Assembly: GCF_013266755.1 (NCBI RefSeq)
Contig: NZ_JABRWJ010000002.1
Span: 186,001 to 250,000, forward strand
Origin: Pseudaquabacterium terrae
GTDB taxonomy: Bacteria; Pseudomonadota; Gammaproteobacteria; Burkholderiales; Burkholderiaceae_C
Direction of reading: 5' to 3'
Length of the DNA stretch: 64,000 nucleotides
The notes beneath the pieces are model-generated. The model had not been told where the DNA came from and did no database searches. It saw nothing but the letters and a program-made list of their open reading frames with translations. Every line of letters begins with the position of its first letter. Position 1 is the first letter of the stretch. The position numbers and the translations under genes are program-made. Below are positions 28,038-38,116 of this stretch, piece by piece.

Positions 28038-29182
28038 ACGAGGCTTTTCACGCGCTGCTGCAGGCGCTGCGCGAGCCGCGGGCGATGGCGTCGCTCAGCG
28101 AGGCCGACTGGGATCGCGTGCTGCGCCAGGCCGATGCGGCCGGGCTGCTCGGCCGCATCGGTGCGGACGCGCAGGCCGCCGGCCTGCTGCCCGGGCTGCC
28201 GCCGATCGCGCGCCGCCGCATGCTGGCGCACCTGACGGTCGCCGCGCAGCAGCAGCGGGCGGTGCGCTGGGAGCTGACGCTGCTGTCGCGTACCTTGGCC
28301 GGTATCGACGGCCCGATCGTCGTGCTCAAGGGGGGGGCCTACGCGGCCGCCGGCCTGGCGCCTGCGCCGGGCCGGCTGTTCTCGGACATCGACCTGATGG
28401 TGCCGCGTACGCAGATCGATGCCGCCGAGGCGGCGCTGATGCTCGACGGCTGGATCACGTCGCACCATGACGCGTACGATCAACGTTATTACCGCGACTG
28501 GATGCACGAGCTGCCGCCGATGACGCAGGTGCGCCGGCGCACGGTGCTCGACCTGCACCACAGCATCCTGCCGCGCACCGCGCGCCTGCAGACGCCGCCG
28601 GAGCCGCTGTTCGCCGCGGCGCGGCCGCTGCCGGGTTTCCCGCGCTTTCACATGCTCGATGCGGCTGACCTGGTGCTGCACAGCGCGACCCACCTGTTCC
28701 ACGAGGGTGAATGGCAGCACGGGCTGCGCGACCTGGTCGACCTCGACGCGCTGCTCAAGAGCGGCAGCGCCGCCGATGCCGGCTTCTGGCCGCACCTGGC
28801 CGAGCGCGCGCGCGTGCTCAACCTGTCGCGACCGCTGGGTTATGCGCTGCGCCTGTGCGCCGAGCTGCTCGGCACGCCGCAGCCGGTGTCGCTGGCGCTG
28901 GCCGACGCGGTGACGGGCTGGCGCGGTGCCGCGATGCATGCGCTGTTCCGGCGCGCGCTGTCGCGCGCGCATCCGCCGTCGCAGCAGCCCGCTGCCGCCT
29001 TCGCCGAGACGCTGCTGTACATCCGCAGCCACTGGCTGCGCATGCCGCCGCAGCTGCTGCTGCCGCACCTGCTGCGCAAGGCCTGGTTGCGGCGCTTCCC
29101 GGCGGCGCAGCCGGGTGCGCCCGGCGAGCCGGTGGACATCGCCGCGGCCGTGGCCGACGACGCCGAGCCCGCCGGCCGCTGA
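28034..29182 (+). CDS. Nucleotidyltransferase family protein (NTP_transf_5-like)
   Basis: The product is 382 aa. The catalytic strand SDIDLMV places Asp118 and Asp120 as metal ligands, and the preceding VVLKGGAY fits the polymerase-beta-type glycine motif in this branch. A helical C-terminal half contains HSATHLFHEGEWQHGLRDLVDLD, which is typical of the uncharacterised nucleotidyltransferase family found beside HprK-like and PqqD-like genes. It would transfer a nucleotide or a phosphate group. ATGA overlap with the kinase gene shows coupling. The target is unknown. Confidence 0.84.
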   Translation: MNEAFHALLQALREPRAMASLSEADWDRVLRQADAAGLLGRIGADAQAAGLLPGLPPIARRRMLAHLTVAAQQQRAVRWELTLLSRTLAGIDGPIVVLKGGAYAAAGLAPAPGRLFSDIDLMVPRTQIDAAEAALMLDGWITSHHDAYDQRYYRDWMHELPPMTQVRRRTVLDLHHSILPRTARLQTPPEPLFAAARPLPGFPRFHMLDAADLVLHSATHLFHEGEWQHGLRDLVDLDALLKSGSAADAGFWPHLAERARVLNLSRPLGYALRLCAELLGTPQPVSLALADAVTGWRGAAMHALFRRALSRAHPPSQQPAAAFAETLLYIRSHWLRMPPQLLLPHLLRKAWLRRFPAAQPGAPGEPVDIAAAVADDAEPAGR

Positions 29183-29227
29183 CGGCAGCCGGCTACCATT
29201 GGCCGACGTCAACCGCCGGCGAGAGCG

Positions 29228-29704
29228 ATGCCCACCCTGAGCCTGCACGTCAACGGCCACGCCCTGAGCGTCGAGGCCGCCCCCCAGACCCTGCTGATCG
29301 ACCTGCTGCGCGGCCCGCTGGGCCTGACCGGCACGCACGCCGGCTGCGACACCGCGCAATGCGGCGCCTGTACCGTCGAGCTCGACGGCCAGGCCGTCAA
29401 GAGCTGCAACGTGCTGGCCGTGCAGTGCGCCGGCAAGTCGGTGACCACCGTCGAGGGCCTGGCCGACGGCGATCGCCTGCACCCGGTGCAGCAGGCCTTC
29501 ATCGACTGCCACGGGCTGCAATGCGGCTTCTGCACGCCGGGCATGATGGTCAGCGCCGCCTGCCTGCTGAAAGAGAACCCGCACCCCAGCGACGCCGAGG
29601 TCCAGCACGCGCTCGAGGGCAACCTGTGCCGCTGCACCGGCTACGTCAACATCGTCGCCGCCGTGCAGCAGGCGGCGCGCACGCTCGCCGAGGGCCAGCG
29701 ATGA
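29228..29704 (+). CDS. 2Fe-2S subunit of a molybdenum hydroxylase (CoxS-like)
   Basis: This 158-aa protein has the two iron-sulfur centres of xanthine dehydrogenase-type small subunits: plant-type 2Fe-2S ligands Cys40, 45, 48 and 60, and a second four-Cys set (99, 102, 134, 136) in QCGFCTPGM and LCRCTGY. It carries electrons away from the molybdenum subunit encoded by the overlapping next gene (ATGA). No FAD-binding (CoxM-like) subunit gene is seen in the window, so the acceptor is open. Confidence 0.92.
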   Translation: MPTLSLHVNGHALSVEAAPQTLLIDLLRGPLGLTGTHAGCDTAQCGACTVELDGQAVKSCNVLAVQCAGKSVTTVEGLADGDRLHPVQQAFIDCHGLQCGFCTPGMMVSAACLLKENPHPSDAEVQHALEGNLCRCTGYVNIVAAVQQAARTLAEGQR

Positions 29705-32055
29705 ACGCGCCGGTGGATGCCACCCGCTTCGGCAGCGGCCGGGCGATCAACCGCGTCGAGGATCCGGCGCTGGTCGCCGGCCGCGGCCGCTTCGCCGACG
29801 ACCTCTCGTTCCCCGGCCAATTGCACCTCGCGTTCCTGCGCTCGACCTACGCGCATGCGCAGATCCGCTCGGTCGATGCCGACGCGGCGCGCGAGATGCC
29901 CGGCGTGCTCGCGGTCTACACCGGCGCTGAGCTCGCCGCGGCGGGCATCAAGCCGATGCCCGGCCCCGGATTCAAGCGCGCCGACGGCTCCGACGGCGCC
30001 TCGCCGCTGCGCCGCGCGCTGGCGCACGAGCGCGTGCGCTACGTCGGCGAGCCGGTGGCGGCGGTGGTCGCGCGCACGCTGGCCGAGGCGCGCGCCGCGG
30101 CCGATGCCGTGTGGGTCGACTATGACGAGCTGCCGGCGGTGACCAACGTTTTTGACGCGCTGGCGCCGGGCGCGCCGCAGCTGTGCGACGCGGCGCCCGA
30201 CAACATCTCGGCCGAGATGCGTCACGGCGATGCCGCGGCGACCGCGGCGGCGTTTGCAGGGGCGGCGCACATCGTCTCGGTCGACGTGCACAACCAGCGC
30301 CTTGCGCCGACGCCGATCGAGCCGCGCTGCACGCTCGCGCGCATCAATCCGGACGATGGCGGCCGGCTCTACGTGCACCTGTCGAGCCAGATGCCGACCA
30401 GCGTGCGCGGCGGCCTGGTCGATGCGATTCCGGGCCTGAGCGTCGAGCAGGTGCGGGTGCAGGTCGGCGATGTCGGCGGCGGCTTCGGCATGAAGACCGG
30501 CGCCTATCCCGAGGACATCGTCGTCGCCTGGGCCGCGCTGCAGCTTCGAGCACCGGTCAAGTGGCGCGCCGAGCGCATCGAGGACTTCCTGTCCGCCGCG
30601 CATGGCCGCGACGTCACCAGCCGCGCCGAACTGGCGCTGGCGGCCGATGGCCGCGCGCTGGCGCTGCGCGTGCGCGGCGTCGCCAACGTCGGCGCCTATG
30701 CCACCGGTGCCGGCGTCGCGATCCAGGTGCTGATCGGCCCGTGGGTCTCGACCAGCATCTACGACATCCCGGCGGTCGACCTGCACTACCGCGCGGTGAT
30801 GACCAACACAGCGACCACCGGCGCCTACCGCGGCGCCGGCCGGCCCGAGGCGATCTACCTGATCGAGCGGCTGATGGATGCGGCCGCGCGCAAGCTCAAG
30901 CTCGATCCGGCCGAGCTGCGCCGGCGCAACATGATCCGCCCCGAGCAGATGCCCTACCGCAGCGCGATGGGCCAGGCCTACGACAGTGGGCGCTTCGAGC
31001 AGATCCTCGACCAGGGATTGAAGCTCGCCGAGTGGGAGGGCTTCGCCGCCCGCCGTGCCGCATCGGAAGCGAGCGGCAAGCTGCGAGGCCGCGGCATCGC
31101 CACCTTCCTCGAATGGACCGGCGGCAACGTGCTCGACGAGCGAGTCACCGTCAATGTCAGCGGCGACGGCTATATCGAGATCGGCTCGGCGACGCAGGCG
31201 ATGGGCCAGGGCATCGTCACGAGCTACGTGCAGCTGGCGGTCGACGTCTTCGGCGTGCCGGTCGAGCGCATCCGCGTGCTGCAGGGCGACACCGACCGGC
31301 TCAACGGCTTCGGCTCTGCCGGGTCGCGGTCGTTGTTCACCGGCGGCTCGGCGGTCGACGTCGCCGCGCGCAAAACCATCGACGACGCGAAGCCGCTGGC
31401 CGCGCAGGCGCTCGAAGCGCCGGCGGCGGACATCGAATACCGCGCCGGGCGTTTCGAGGTCGCCGGCACCGATCTCGGCATCGGCCTGTTCGAGCTCGCC
31501 GCGCGCCAGCCCGGTGCCAGCATCCGCGTCGATACCAGCGCCAAGGCCGGCGGGCCGACGTGGCCCAACGGCTGCCATGTCTGCGAGGTCGAGATCGATC
31601 GCGCGACCGGCGCGGTGCAGATCGTCGCCTACGCATCGGTCAACGACATCGGCCGCATCGTCAGCCCGACCATCGTGCGCGGGCAGATCGAGGGCGGCGC
31701 GGTGCAGGGCATCGGCCAGGCGCTGTGCGAGGCGGTCAGCTACGACGCCGAGAGCGGCCAGCTGAAGAGCGCCAGCCTGATGGACTACGCGCTGCCGCAT
31801 GCCGACGGCTTCATCGGCTTCAAGACGGCATTCGATCAATCCATCCCGTGCACGACGAACCCGCTCGGCGTCAAGGGCGTCGGCGAGCTCGGCACCATCG
31901 GCGCGACGCCGGCGGTCGTGCTGGCGGTGATCGATGCGCTCGACCACGCCGGTCTGGGCGACCGCGCCGAGGGCCTGCAGATGCCGGTGACCTCGGAGCG
32001 GGTCTGGCGCGCATTGAACCTGGCCGACATCGAGCCCTCGCCGTATCGTTCTTGA
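29701..32055 (+). CDS. Molybdopterin-binding subunit of hydroxylase (CoxL-like, form II)
   Basis: The product is 784 aa, of the xanthine dehydrogenase / CO dehydrogenase large-subunit family. The active-site loop reads AYRGAGR (Ala375-Arg381), the form II signature, not the AYXCSFR of true CO dehydrogenases, so CO oxidation is unlikely. The catalytic glutamate is Glu729 in KGVGELG. The substrate could be an aromatic or N-heterocyclic compound or an aldehyde. The two-gene organisation (CoxS, CoxL) without CoxM resembles reduced forms of the family. The HtpG gene follows after 56 bases. Confidence 0.9.
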   Translation: MNAPVDATRFGSGRAINRVEDPALVAGRGRFADDLSFPGQLHLAFLRSTYAHAQIRSVDADAAREMPGVLAVYTGAELAAAGIKPMPGPGFKRADGSDGASPLRRALAHERVRYVGEPVAAVVARTLAEARAAADAVWVDYDELPAVTNVFDALAPGAPQLCDAAPDNISAEMRHGDAAATAAAFAGAAHIVSVDVHNQRLAPTPIEPRCTLARINPDDGGRLYVHLSSQMPTSVRGGLVDAIPGLSVEQVRVQVGDVGGGFGMKTGAYPEDIVVAWAALQLRAPVKWRAERIEDFLSAAHGRDVTSRAELALAADGRALALRVRGVANVGAYATGAGVAIQVLIGPWVSTSIYDIPAVDLHYRAVMTNTATTGAYRGAGRPEAIYLIERLMDAAARKLKLDPAELRRRNMIRPEQMPYRSAMGQAYDSGRFEQILDQGLKLAEWEGFAARRAASEASGKLRGRGIATFLEWTGGNVLDERVTVNVSGDGYIEIGSATQAMGQGIVTSYVQLAVDVFGVPVERIRVLQGDTDRLNGFGSAGSRSLFTGGSAVDVAARKTIDDAKPLAAQALEAPAADIEYRAGRFEVAGTDLGIGLFELAARQPGASIRVDTSAKAGGPTWPNGCHVCEVEIDRATGAVQIVAYASVNDIGRIVSPTIVRGQIEGGAVQGIGQALCEAVSYDAESGQLKSASLMDYALPHADGFIGFKTAFDQSIPCTTNPLGVKGVGELGTIGATPAVVLAVIDALDHAGLGDRAEGLQMPVTSERVWRALNLADIEPSPYRS

Positions 32056-32111
32056 AACTCCCTCGGCGAGCCCCACATGCCCGCCGCATCCCGACTCTTT
32101 CGGTTCCGAAC

Positions 32112-34013
32112 ATGAGCAAGCACACCCACGCCTTCCAAGCCGAGGTCAAGCAGATCCTGCACCTCGTCACCCATTCGCTGTACTCGAACAAGGAGATCTT
32201 CCTGCGCGAGCTGATCTCCAACGCTTCCGATGCCTGCGACAAGCTGCGCTTCGAGGCGCTCGACGATGCCGCGCTGTACGAGGACCAGCCGAACCTGGAG
32301 GTGCGCGTCTTCTTCGACGCCGAAGCGAAGACGCTGACGATCCGCGACAACGGCATCGGCATGAGCGCCGACGAAGCGGCGTCGCACCTCGGCACGATCG
32401 CCAAGAGCGGCACGCGCGAGTTCATGGCCAAGCTCAAGGATGACGAGAAGGCGGGCGAGCAGAAGAAGGACGCCAACCTGATCGGCCAGTTCGGCGTCGG
32501 CTTCTACTCGGGCTTCATCGTCGCCGACCGCATCACCGTCGAAACCCGCCGCGCCGGCTGGCCGCACGACAAGGGCGTGCGCTGGTCCAGCGAAGGCACC
32601 GGCGAATTCGAGATCGAGGACATTCAGCGCGCCAACCGCGGCACCGATGTGATCCTGCACCTGCGCGACGAGGAGGCCGAGGAGTTCCTGAAGACCTGGA
32701 AGCTCAAGTCGATCATCAGCAAGTACTCCGACCACATCTCGCTGCCGATCCTGATGAACAAGGAGGAGTGGGACGCCGACAAGCAGCAGCAGGTCACGAA
32801 GGACGAGTGGGAAACCGTCAACAAGGCCGCCGCGCTGTGGGCGCGCGCCAAGAGCGACATCACCGACGCCGAGTACCAGGCCTTCTACCAGCAGATCAGC
32901 TACGACACCGAGCCGCCGCTGGCCTACACGCACAACCGCGTCGAGGGCCGCAGCGAGTACACCCAGCTGCTGTACGTGCCGGCGAAGGCGCCGTTCGACC
33001 TGTGGAACCGCGACAAGCGCGGCGGCGTCAAGCTCTACGTCAAGCGCGTCTTCATCATGGACGACGCCGAGGCGCTGATGCCGGTGTACCTGCGCTTCGT
33101 CAAGGGCGTGATCGATTCGGCCGACCTGCCGCTGAACGTCAGCCGCGAGCTGCTGCAGGAAAGCCGCGACGTCAAGGCGATCCGCGAGGGCTCGACCAAG
33201 CGCGTGCTCGGCATGCTGGAGGCGCTGGCCGACAGTGAATCGGCCGAGGACAAGGCCAAGTACCAGCGGTTCTGGAATGAGTTCGGCGCGGTGCTGAAGG
33301 AAGGCATCGGCGAGGACTTCCAGAACCGCGAGCGGCTCGCCAAGCTGTACCGCTTCGCCTCCACGCATGCCGACGAAGGCGTCTCGTTCGCCGACTACGT
33401 CTCGCGCATGAAAGAGGGCCAGGAGGTGATCTACGTCATCACCGGTGACTCGCTCGCGGCCGCGAAGGCCAGCCCGCAGCTCGAGATCTTCAAGAAGAAG
33501 GGCATCGAAGTGCTGCTGCTGATCGATCGCGTCGACGAGTGGATGCTGAGCCACCTGTACGAGTTCGAGGGCAAGTCGCTGCAGAGCGTGGCCAAGGGCG
33601 CGGTCGATCTCGGCAAGCTGCAGGACGAGGAAGAGAAGAAGCAGGCCGAAGTGGCCGCCGAAGCCTTCAAGCCGACGCTCGACAAGCTGAAGGCTGCTCT
33701 GAAGGACCGCGCGAAGGACGTGCGCGTGACGACACGCCTGGTCGATTCGCCCGCCTGCGTCGTCGTCGACGAAGGCGACATGAGCGGTCACCTGGCGCGC
33801 ATGCTGAAGCAGGCCGGGCAGAGTGCGCCGAAGAGCCAGCCGATCCTCGAGGTGAACCCCGAGCATGCGCTGGTCAAGCGCCTGGCCGGCGACGATGCGC
33901 GCTTCGACGACCTGGCGCACATCCTGTTCGACCAGGCACTGCTCGCCGAGGGCGGGCAGCTCGACGATGCAGCAGGTTACGTCGCGCGGGTGACGCGGCT
34001 GCTGGCGGCCTGA
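32112..34013 (+). CDS. htpG: Molecular chaperone HtpG (Hsp90)
   Basis: This 633-aa protein matches bacterial Hsp90 in length and order. The N-terminal ATPase domain has [23 protein letters not shown] and [10 protein letters not shown], and the middle domain has [19 protein letters not shown]. The C-terminal dimerisation domain is complete. It folds or remodels client proteins under stress. The ATG at 32112 gives the usual N-terminus; the frame is open for more than 1.8 kb upstream, but that stretch overlaps the CoxL gene in another frame. Its last 37 bases overlap the end of the convergent acyltransferase gene. Confidence 0.97.
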   Translation: MSKHTHAFQAEVKQILHLVTHSLYSNKEIFLRELISNASDACDKLRFEALDDAALYEDQPNLEVRVFFDAEAKTLTIRDNGIGMSADEAASHLGTIAKSGTREFMAKLKDDEKAGEQKKDANLIGQFGVGFYSGFIVADRITVETRRAGWPHDKGVRWSSEGTGEFEIEDIQRANRGTDVILHLRDEEAEEFLKTWKLKSIISKYSDHISLPILMNKEEWDADKQQQVTKDEWETVNKAAALWARAKSDITDAEYQAFYQQISYDTEPPLAYTHNRVEGRSEYTQLLYVPAKAPFDLWNRDKRGGVKLYVKRVFIMDDAEALMPVYLRFVKGVIDSADLPLNVSRELLQESRDVKAIREGSTKRVLGMLEALADSESAEDKAKYQRFWNEFGAVLKEGIGEDFQNRERLAKLYRFASTHADEGVSFADYVSRMKEGQEVIYVITGDSLAAAKASPQLEIFKKKGIEVLLLIDRVDEWMLSHLYEFEGKSLQSVAKGAVDLGKLQDEEEKKQAEVAAEAFKPTLDKLKAALKDRAKDVRVTTRLVDSPACVVVDEGDMSGHLARMLKQAGQSAPKSQPILEVNPEHALVKRLAGDDARFDDLAHILFDQALLAEGGQLDDAAGYVARVTRLLAA

Positions 34014-35197
34014 CCGTCAAAGGCAGCGGCCTGCTGAAGGGTCGGCCACCCGAGGCCGAACCACACGCGCAGCGGGCCGATGCGCCGCACGATCAGGTAG
34101 CCGCCGACGCAGCCGGCGGCGGTCGCCGCGATCAGCAGCGGCGCCTCGACCGCCGGTGACAGCCCGAGCGGCCGCAGCCACCAGGCGGCGAGGATGATCA
34201 GCGTCTGGTGCAGCAGGTAGACCGGGAACACCGCCTCGACGACTGTCGCGCGCCAACGGTGATCGTGGTTCCAGTGGCGGTGCGCGAAGCCGATCGCGGC
34301 GACCAGCGCCAGCCACTGCAGCGTGCCGTAGCCGACCCGCTGCAGCGGGCGCAGCCATTCCGGCGGCGCGAGGTTGCCTGCATAGTGTGCGAAGTACGCG
34401 GCCAGCAGCCCCCACAGCGCCAGCGCCACGGCCAGCGCGATCCAGCGCCAGCGTTCGAAGGCGGCCCAGCGGCCCCAGCGCGCCAGCACCGCGCCGGCGA
34501 GGAAGACGCTGAAGTACAGCGCGTGGCTGTAGACGTCGTCGACCAGCGCATGCGTCGTCGGGAAGCGCGGCGCGAGCAGCACGCGCCACAGCGCCAGCAG
34601 CGCGGCCGGCCACAGCAGCATCCCCCAGCCACCCAACTGCCGGTCGATCCGTGCGGCGAGCCGCTCCAGCAGGCTCGGCCAGGCCTTCAGCAGCGCCCAC
34701 AGCGCGACGCAGTAGACCCACAGGTAGGCGACGAACCACAGGTGGTTCCAGGTCGGCAGGATCAGGCAATCGACATTGCGGCAGAAGCCGCCGTAGCCGC
34801 TCAGGTACAGGCGCATGAAGTCGAGATAACTGCCACCGTAGTTCACCTTGTGCACCACCTCCAGGTACGCCTGGGGCGGCACGATCACCAGCATGCCCAG
34901 CGCCAGCGGCAGCAGCAGCCGCTTCGAGCGCTCGCGCACGAAGCCCGCGGGGCGACGCGCCAGCAGCATCGACATCGCGGCACCCGAGATCAGGAACAGC
35001 AGTGCCAGGCGCCACGGCGAGCTCAGTCGCATCAGCGGCTCGATGGTGTCGCCGGCGTGCGGGCTCTTGATGTGCCAGTCCCAGCTCACGTAGTACATGC
35101 CCACGTGGTACAGGATCAACAGGCCGAAGGCGGCGGCGCGCAGCCAGTCGAGGAAATACAGGCGCGGCGCGGCGGGTGGGGGGAGGTCGGTCGACAT
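33977..35197 (-). CDS. Acyltransferase 3 family membrane protein (OpgC-like)
   Basis: This 406-aa protein has about ten transmembrane helices and the family start [20 protein letters not shown], with the conserved Arg and His of the acyltransferase 3 fold. Family members O-acetylate or O-succinylate glucans, O-antigens and other envelope sugars from the cytoplasm across the membrane. The 3' end overlaps htpG by 37 bases on the opposite strand, so there is no room for a conventional terminator between them. Confidence 0.85.
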   Translation of the reverse strand: MSTDLPPPAAPRLYFLDWLRAAAFGLLILYHVGMYYVSWDWHIKSPHAGDTIEPLMRLSSPWRLALLFLISGAAMSMLLARRPAGFVRERSKRLLLPLALGMLVIVPPQAYLEVVHKVNYGGSYLDFMRLYLSGYGGFCRNVDCLILPTWNHLWFVAYLWVYCVALWALLKAWPSLLERLAARIDRQLGGWGMLLWPAALLALWRVLLAPRFPTTHALVDDVYSHALYFSVFLAGAVLARWGRWAAFERWRWIALAVALALWGLLAAYFAHYAGNLAPPEWLRPLQRVGYGTLQWLALVAAIGFAHRHWNHDHRWRATVVEAVFPVYLLHQTLIILAAWWLRPLGLSPAVEAPLLIAATAAGCVGGYLIVRRIGPLRVWFGLGWPTLQQAAAFDGQAASSRVTRAT

Positions 35198-35283
35198 GCC
35201 GCACAGGCTAGGGCGCCGCGCCGCGGCCAGCCAGCACGGCGGGGCCAGCCGGGGGCGCGCGGGGGCGAGCCGGGCGCAGTGCG

Positions 35284-35985
35284 TCAGGTGCCGTCGGCCA
35301 GCCGCCGCATCAGCGCGGCGCGGTAGCCCCGGCTGCAGACCACCTCGGCGCCGCAGCGCAGCCGGATCAGTGCATCACCCTTGTCGTTCGGCTGCACCGA
35401 AGCGACCTGCGCCAGGGCCACCGCCGCGCTGCGATGCACGCGCACGAAGCCGGTGCCCAGATCCGCGAGCAGGCCGGCCAGCGTGCGGCGCAGCAGGTAC
35501 TCGCGAGCGCCGGCATGCAGCGTCACGTAGTTGTCGGCGGCTTCGAGCCAGGCGATGTCGGTGCACGGCAGCACCTGCAAACCCTGTCGCGTCGGCACCA
35601 GCAGTTGCCTGGCGGGCACGCTGGCGCGCGGCGCGGCCCGTCGGCGCACGCGTTCGAGCGCACGCTGCAGCCGCTCGAAGGCCACCGGCTTCAGCAGATA
35701 GTCCAGCGCCTGCGCATCGAAGGCCTGCAGCGCGTAGACGTCGTGCGCGGTGACGAAGACCACCGCCGGGCCGTCGTCGGGCAGCGACGCGGCGACGGCC
35801 AGGCCGTCGAGCTCGGGCATCTGCACGTCGAGCAGCAGCAGCGCCGGCTTCAGCTGCTCTGCCAGTGCGAGCGCCGCTTCGCCGTCGGCGGCCTCGCCAA
35901 CCACCTCGACGTCGTCGATCGCCGCCAGCAGCTGGCGCAATCGCCGGCGTGCCGGTGCTTCGTCGTCGACGATCAGCACGCGCAT
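35284..35985 (-). CDS. LytTR-family response regulator
   Basis: The 233-aa protein begins with a receiver domain, in which Asp53 (LLLDVQMP) is the phosphorylated residue and Lys in DYLLKPV closes the site. The C-terminal LytTR DNA-binding domain runs from about residue 128, with DIAWLEAADNYVTLH and FVRVHRSAAVAL. It pairs with the kinase encoded by the overlapping upstream gene. The target promoters are not visible in the window. Confidence 0.93.
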   Translation of the reverse strand: MRVLIVDDEAPARRRLRQLLAAIDDVEVVGEAADGEAALALAEQLKPALLLLDVQMPELDGLAVAASLPDDGPAVVFVTAHDVYALQAFDAQALDYLLKPVAFERLQRALERVRRRAAPRASVPARQLLVPTRQGLQVLPCTDIAWLEAADNYVTLHAGAREYLLRRTLAGLLADLGTGFVRVHRSAAVALAQVASVQPNDKGDALIRLRCGAEVVCSRGYRAALMRRLADGT

Positions 35986-37085
35986 GGCAGCCACAGCTCG
36001 GCGCGAACGCCGCCGCCTTCGGCCGGCAGCCGGGCGCTCAACGACAGGCCGGCCGCCGCGCCGTGCAGCACGGTCAGTCGCCGCTGCAGGTTGGCCAGGC
36101 CGACACCGGGCGAGGGTGTCACGGCCAGCACGCCGCCGTCGTCGTCGACCGACAGCCGCAGCGTGCCTTCGTGGCGCACGGCGGCGACCTGGATGGCGGT
36201 CGCCGCGCGGCGCTTCTCCACCGCATGCTTGAACGCGTTCTCCAGCAGCACCTGCAGTGCAAGCGTCGGCACGCGGCAATCGAGCGCCGTGGGGTCGACC
36301 GTCCACTCGATGCGCACGCGCTCGCCGAAGCGCTCTTCCATGATCTCGGCATAACCGCGCACCAGCGCCAGCTCGTCGGCCAGCGCTTGCTCGGGCCGCT
36401 GCGCGGCGTCGGACGCGGCGCGCAGCAGCGCGGCCAGCCGCTGCAGCAAGTTGTCGGCGCGCTGCGGGTCGTCGTGGATCAACGACGCGATCGTGTTCAG
36501 CGCATTGAACAGGAAGTGCGGCTGCAGCTGCTGGGTCAGCTGGGCGAGCTGCGCCTGCTGTGTCAGCGCCTGCAGGCGCTCGGCGCGCAGCCGCTCGCCG
36601 AGCCAGGCCCGGTACGAGCGCAGGCCGAAATGCACGCCGCAGAACAGCACGTAGAAGATCGCGAACTTCGGGATCTCGTGACGCATCAGCAGCGGCCACG
36701 GGTCGAAGCGGATCGGCTCGCCAGCGGCACCGAGAACCAGCGCACGCAGCCCGTAGATCGTGAGCACGAACAACGGTGCAAGCAGCGGCAGCCAGGCGAG
36801 CACGCGGGCGAACCACAGCCACGGGCGATGCAGGTAGCGGTCCAGCCGCTTCGCCCAGCGCCACTGCAGCACGACGACGCCGCTGGCGACGAGCATCGAC
36901 GTCGTCTCATCGAGCACGCGGCGCCACGGCTGGCCGCCGCCCGAGCGCACATGCTCCTGCACGCTCACCCAGGCCATCAACGCCCAGAACACCAGCCAGG
37001 CGATCGCGAAGGCGGCCACGAGCCGCCGCCGTGCCGATGGTCCGAGGTGCGGAACCAGGTCATCGGTGTCGGCGGGCGACACCAT
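35973..37085 (-). CDS. LytS/YehU-type sensor histidine kinase
   Basis: This 370-aa kinase has four or five hydrophobic segments before the catalytic part (helices near 22-42, 63-75, 96-118 and 140-155). The phosphorylated residue is His190 in QLQPHFLFNALNTIASLI, the hallmark of the His_kinase family, and the ATPase part has LQVLLENAFKHAV and GVGLANLQRRL. It overlaps the response-regulator gene by 13 bases and begins two bases after the SrkA-like stop. The signal it senses is unknown. Confidence 0.93.
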   Translation of the reverse strand: MVSPADTDDLVPHLGPSARRRLVAAFAIAWLVFWALMAWVSVQEHVRSGGGQPWRRVLDETTSMLVASGVVVLQWRWAKRLDRYLHRPWLWFARVLAWLPLLAPLFVLTIYGLRALVLGAAGEPIRFDPWPLLMRHEIPKFAIFYVLFCGVHFGLRSYRAWLGERLRAERLQALTQQAQLAQLTQQLQPHFLFNALNTIASLIHDDPQRADNLLQRLAALLRAASDAAQRPEQALADELALVRGYAEIMEERFGERVRIEWTVDPTALDCRVPTLALQVLLENAFKHAVEKRRAATAIQVAAVRHEGTLRLSVDDDGGVLAVTPSPGVGLANLQRRLTVLHGAAAGLSLSARLPAEGGGVRAELWLPCAC

Positions 37086-37087
37086 GT

Positions 37088-38116
37088 TCAGTCGAAAGCG
37101 GGCGGCCCCAGCTCGAGCGGCGGCTCGGCCATCGCCTCGATCTGCTCGTGCAGCTGCGTCGTCTGCTGGCCCCAGTAGCCCGGTCCGCCGAACCACGGGA
37201 ACGCCGCCGGGAATGCCGGATCGGTCCAGCGCTCGGCGATCCACGCGCTGTGGTGGATCATGCGCAGCGTGCGCAGCGGCTCGATCAGCGCGAGCTCGCG
37301 CGCATCGAAGCGGCGGAACTGGCGATAACCCTCCAGGACAGCGGCCATCTGGCTGCGCATCGACTCGGCGTTGCCCGACAGCAGCATCCACAGATCCTGG
37401 ATCGCCGGGCCGCTGCAGGCATCGTCGAGGTCGACGACGTGCGGGCCTTCTTCGCGCCACAGGATGTTGCCGGGGTGGCAATCGCCGTGCAGCCGCAGCG
37501 TCGCGTCCGCGTGCACCGCGGCGAACGCGGCGTCGATTGCCGCCAGCGCGCCGTCGCAGGCGCGGCGCCAGCCGTCGAGCTGCGCCGGCGGGATGAGGTC
37601 GAGCGCGAGCAGCCGCGCGCGCGCCGCATGACCGAAGGTCGCCGGATCGAGCTGTCGCCGCGTCGCGAAGCTGCGTTCGCCGCCGACCGCATGCAGCCGG
37701 CCGATGAAGCGGCCGAGCCAGCGCAGCGTGTCGAAGTCCTCCAGCTCCGGCGCGCGCCCGGCGCGGCGCGGGTAGGCCGCGAAGCGGAAGGGCTGACCGT
37801 CGAGCATCGTGTGCACCAGCGTCGTGCCATCGGCGAGCGTCAGCGGCGCGACCACCGGCACCTCGGCGGCGACCAGCTCGAGCGAGAACGCATGCTCCTC
37901 GAGGATCTGCGCATCGCTCCAGCGGCCGGGCCGGTAGAACTTCGCGACCACGGCGCTGCCGTCTTCGAGGAACAGCTGGAACACGCGGTTCTCGTAGCTG
38001 TTGAGCTGCAGCAGGCGGCCGTCGCCATGCAGCCCGGCGCCGTCCAGCGCGTCGAGCACGGCTTGTGGCGTCAGGTGGTCGTAGGGGTGGGTCGAGCCCG
38101 TGGGATCAGCGGTCAA
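37088..38116 (-). CDS. srkA: Stress response kinase SrkA-like (RdoA/YihE)
   Basis: The product is 342 aa of the aminoglycoside-phosphotransferase-like kinase superfamily. Visible motifs are the ATP-site strand VVAKFYRPGRW, the catalytic LHGDCHPGNILW and the metal-binding VVDLDDAC, all of which match SrkA (328 aa in Escherichia coli), a Ser/Thr kinase protecting against envelope and stress-related death. The start is a TTG at 38116, which overlaps the upstream stop as TTGA; no ATG or GTG is available near it that would keep the full-length N-terminus. Confidence 0.88.
   Translation of the reverse strand: MTADPTGSTHPYDHLTPQAVLDALDGAGLHGDGRLLQLNSYENRVFQLFLEDGSAVVAKFYRPGRWSDAQILEEHAFSLELVAAEVPVVAPLTLADGTTLVHTMLDGQPFRFAAYPRRAGRAPELEDFDTLRWLGRFIGRLHAVGGERSFATRRQLDPATFGHAARARLLALDLIPPAQLDGWRRACDGALAAIDAAFAAVHADATLRLHGDCHPGNILWREEGPHVVDLDDACSGPAIQDLWMLLSGNAESMRSQMAAVLEGYRQFRRFDARELALIEPLRTLRMIHHSAWIAERWTDPAFPAAFPWFGGPGYWGQQTTQLHEQIEAMAEPPLELGPPAFD

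Noticed and set aside
29701-32055. Aerobic CO dehydrogenase large subunit
   Set aside because: The active-site loop is AYRGAGR and lacks the Cys of AYXCSFR, so CO oxidation is not supported.
29641-32076. Minus-strand open frame of 811 codons
   Set aside because: It is opposite the CoxL-like gene, with composition typical of an antisense frame.
30183-32111. Apparent CoxL/HtpG read-through fusion frame
   Set aside because: The upstream part is an out-of-frame reading of CoxL; HtpG has a clear start at 32112.
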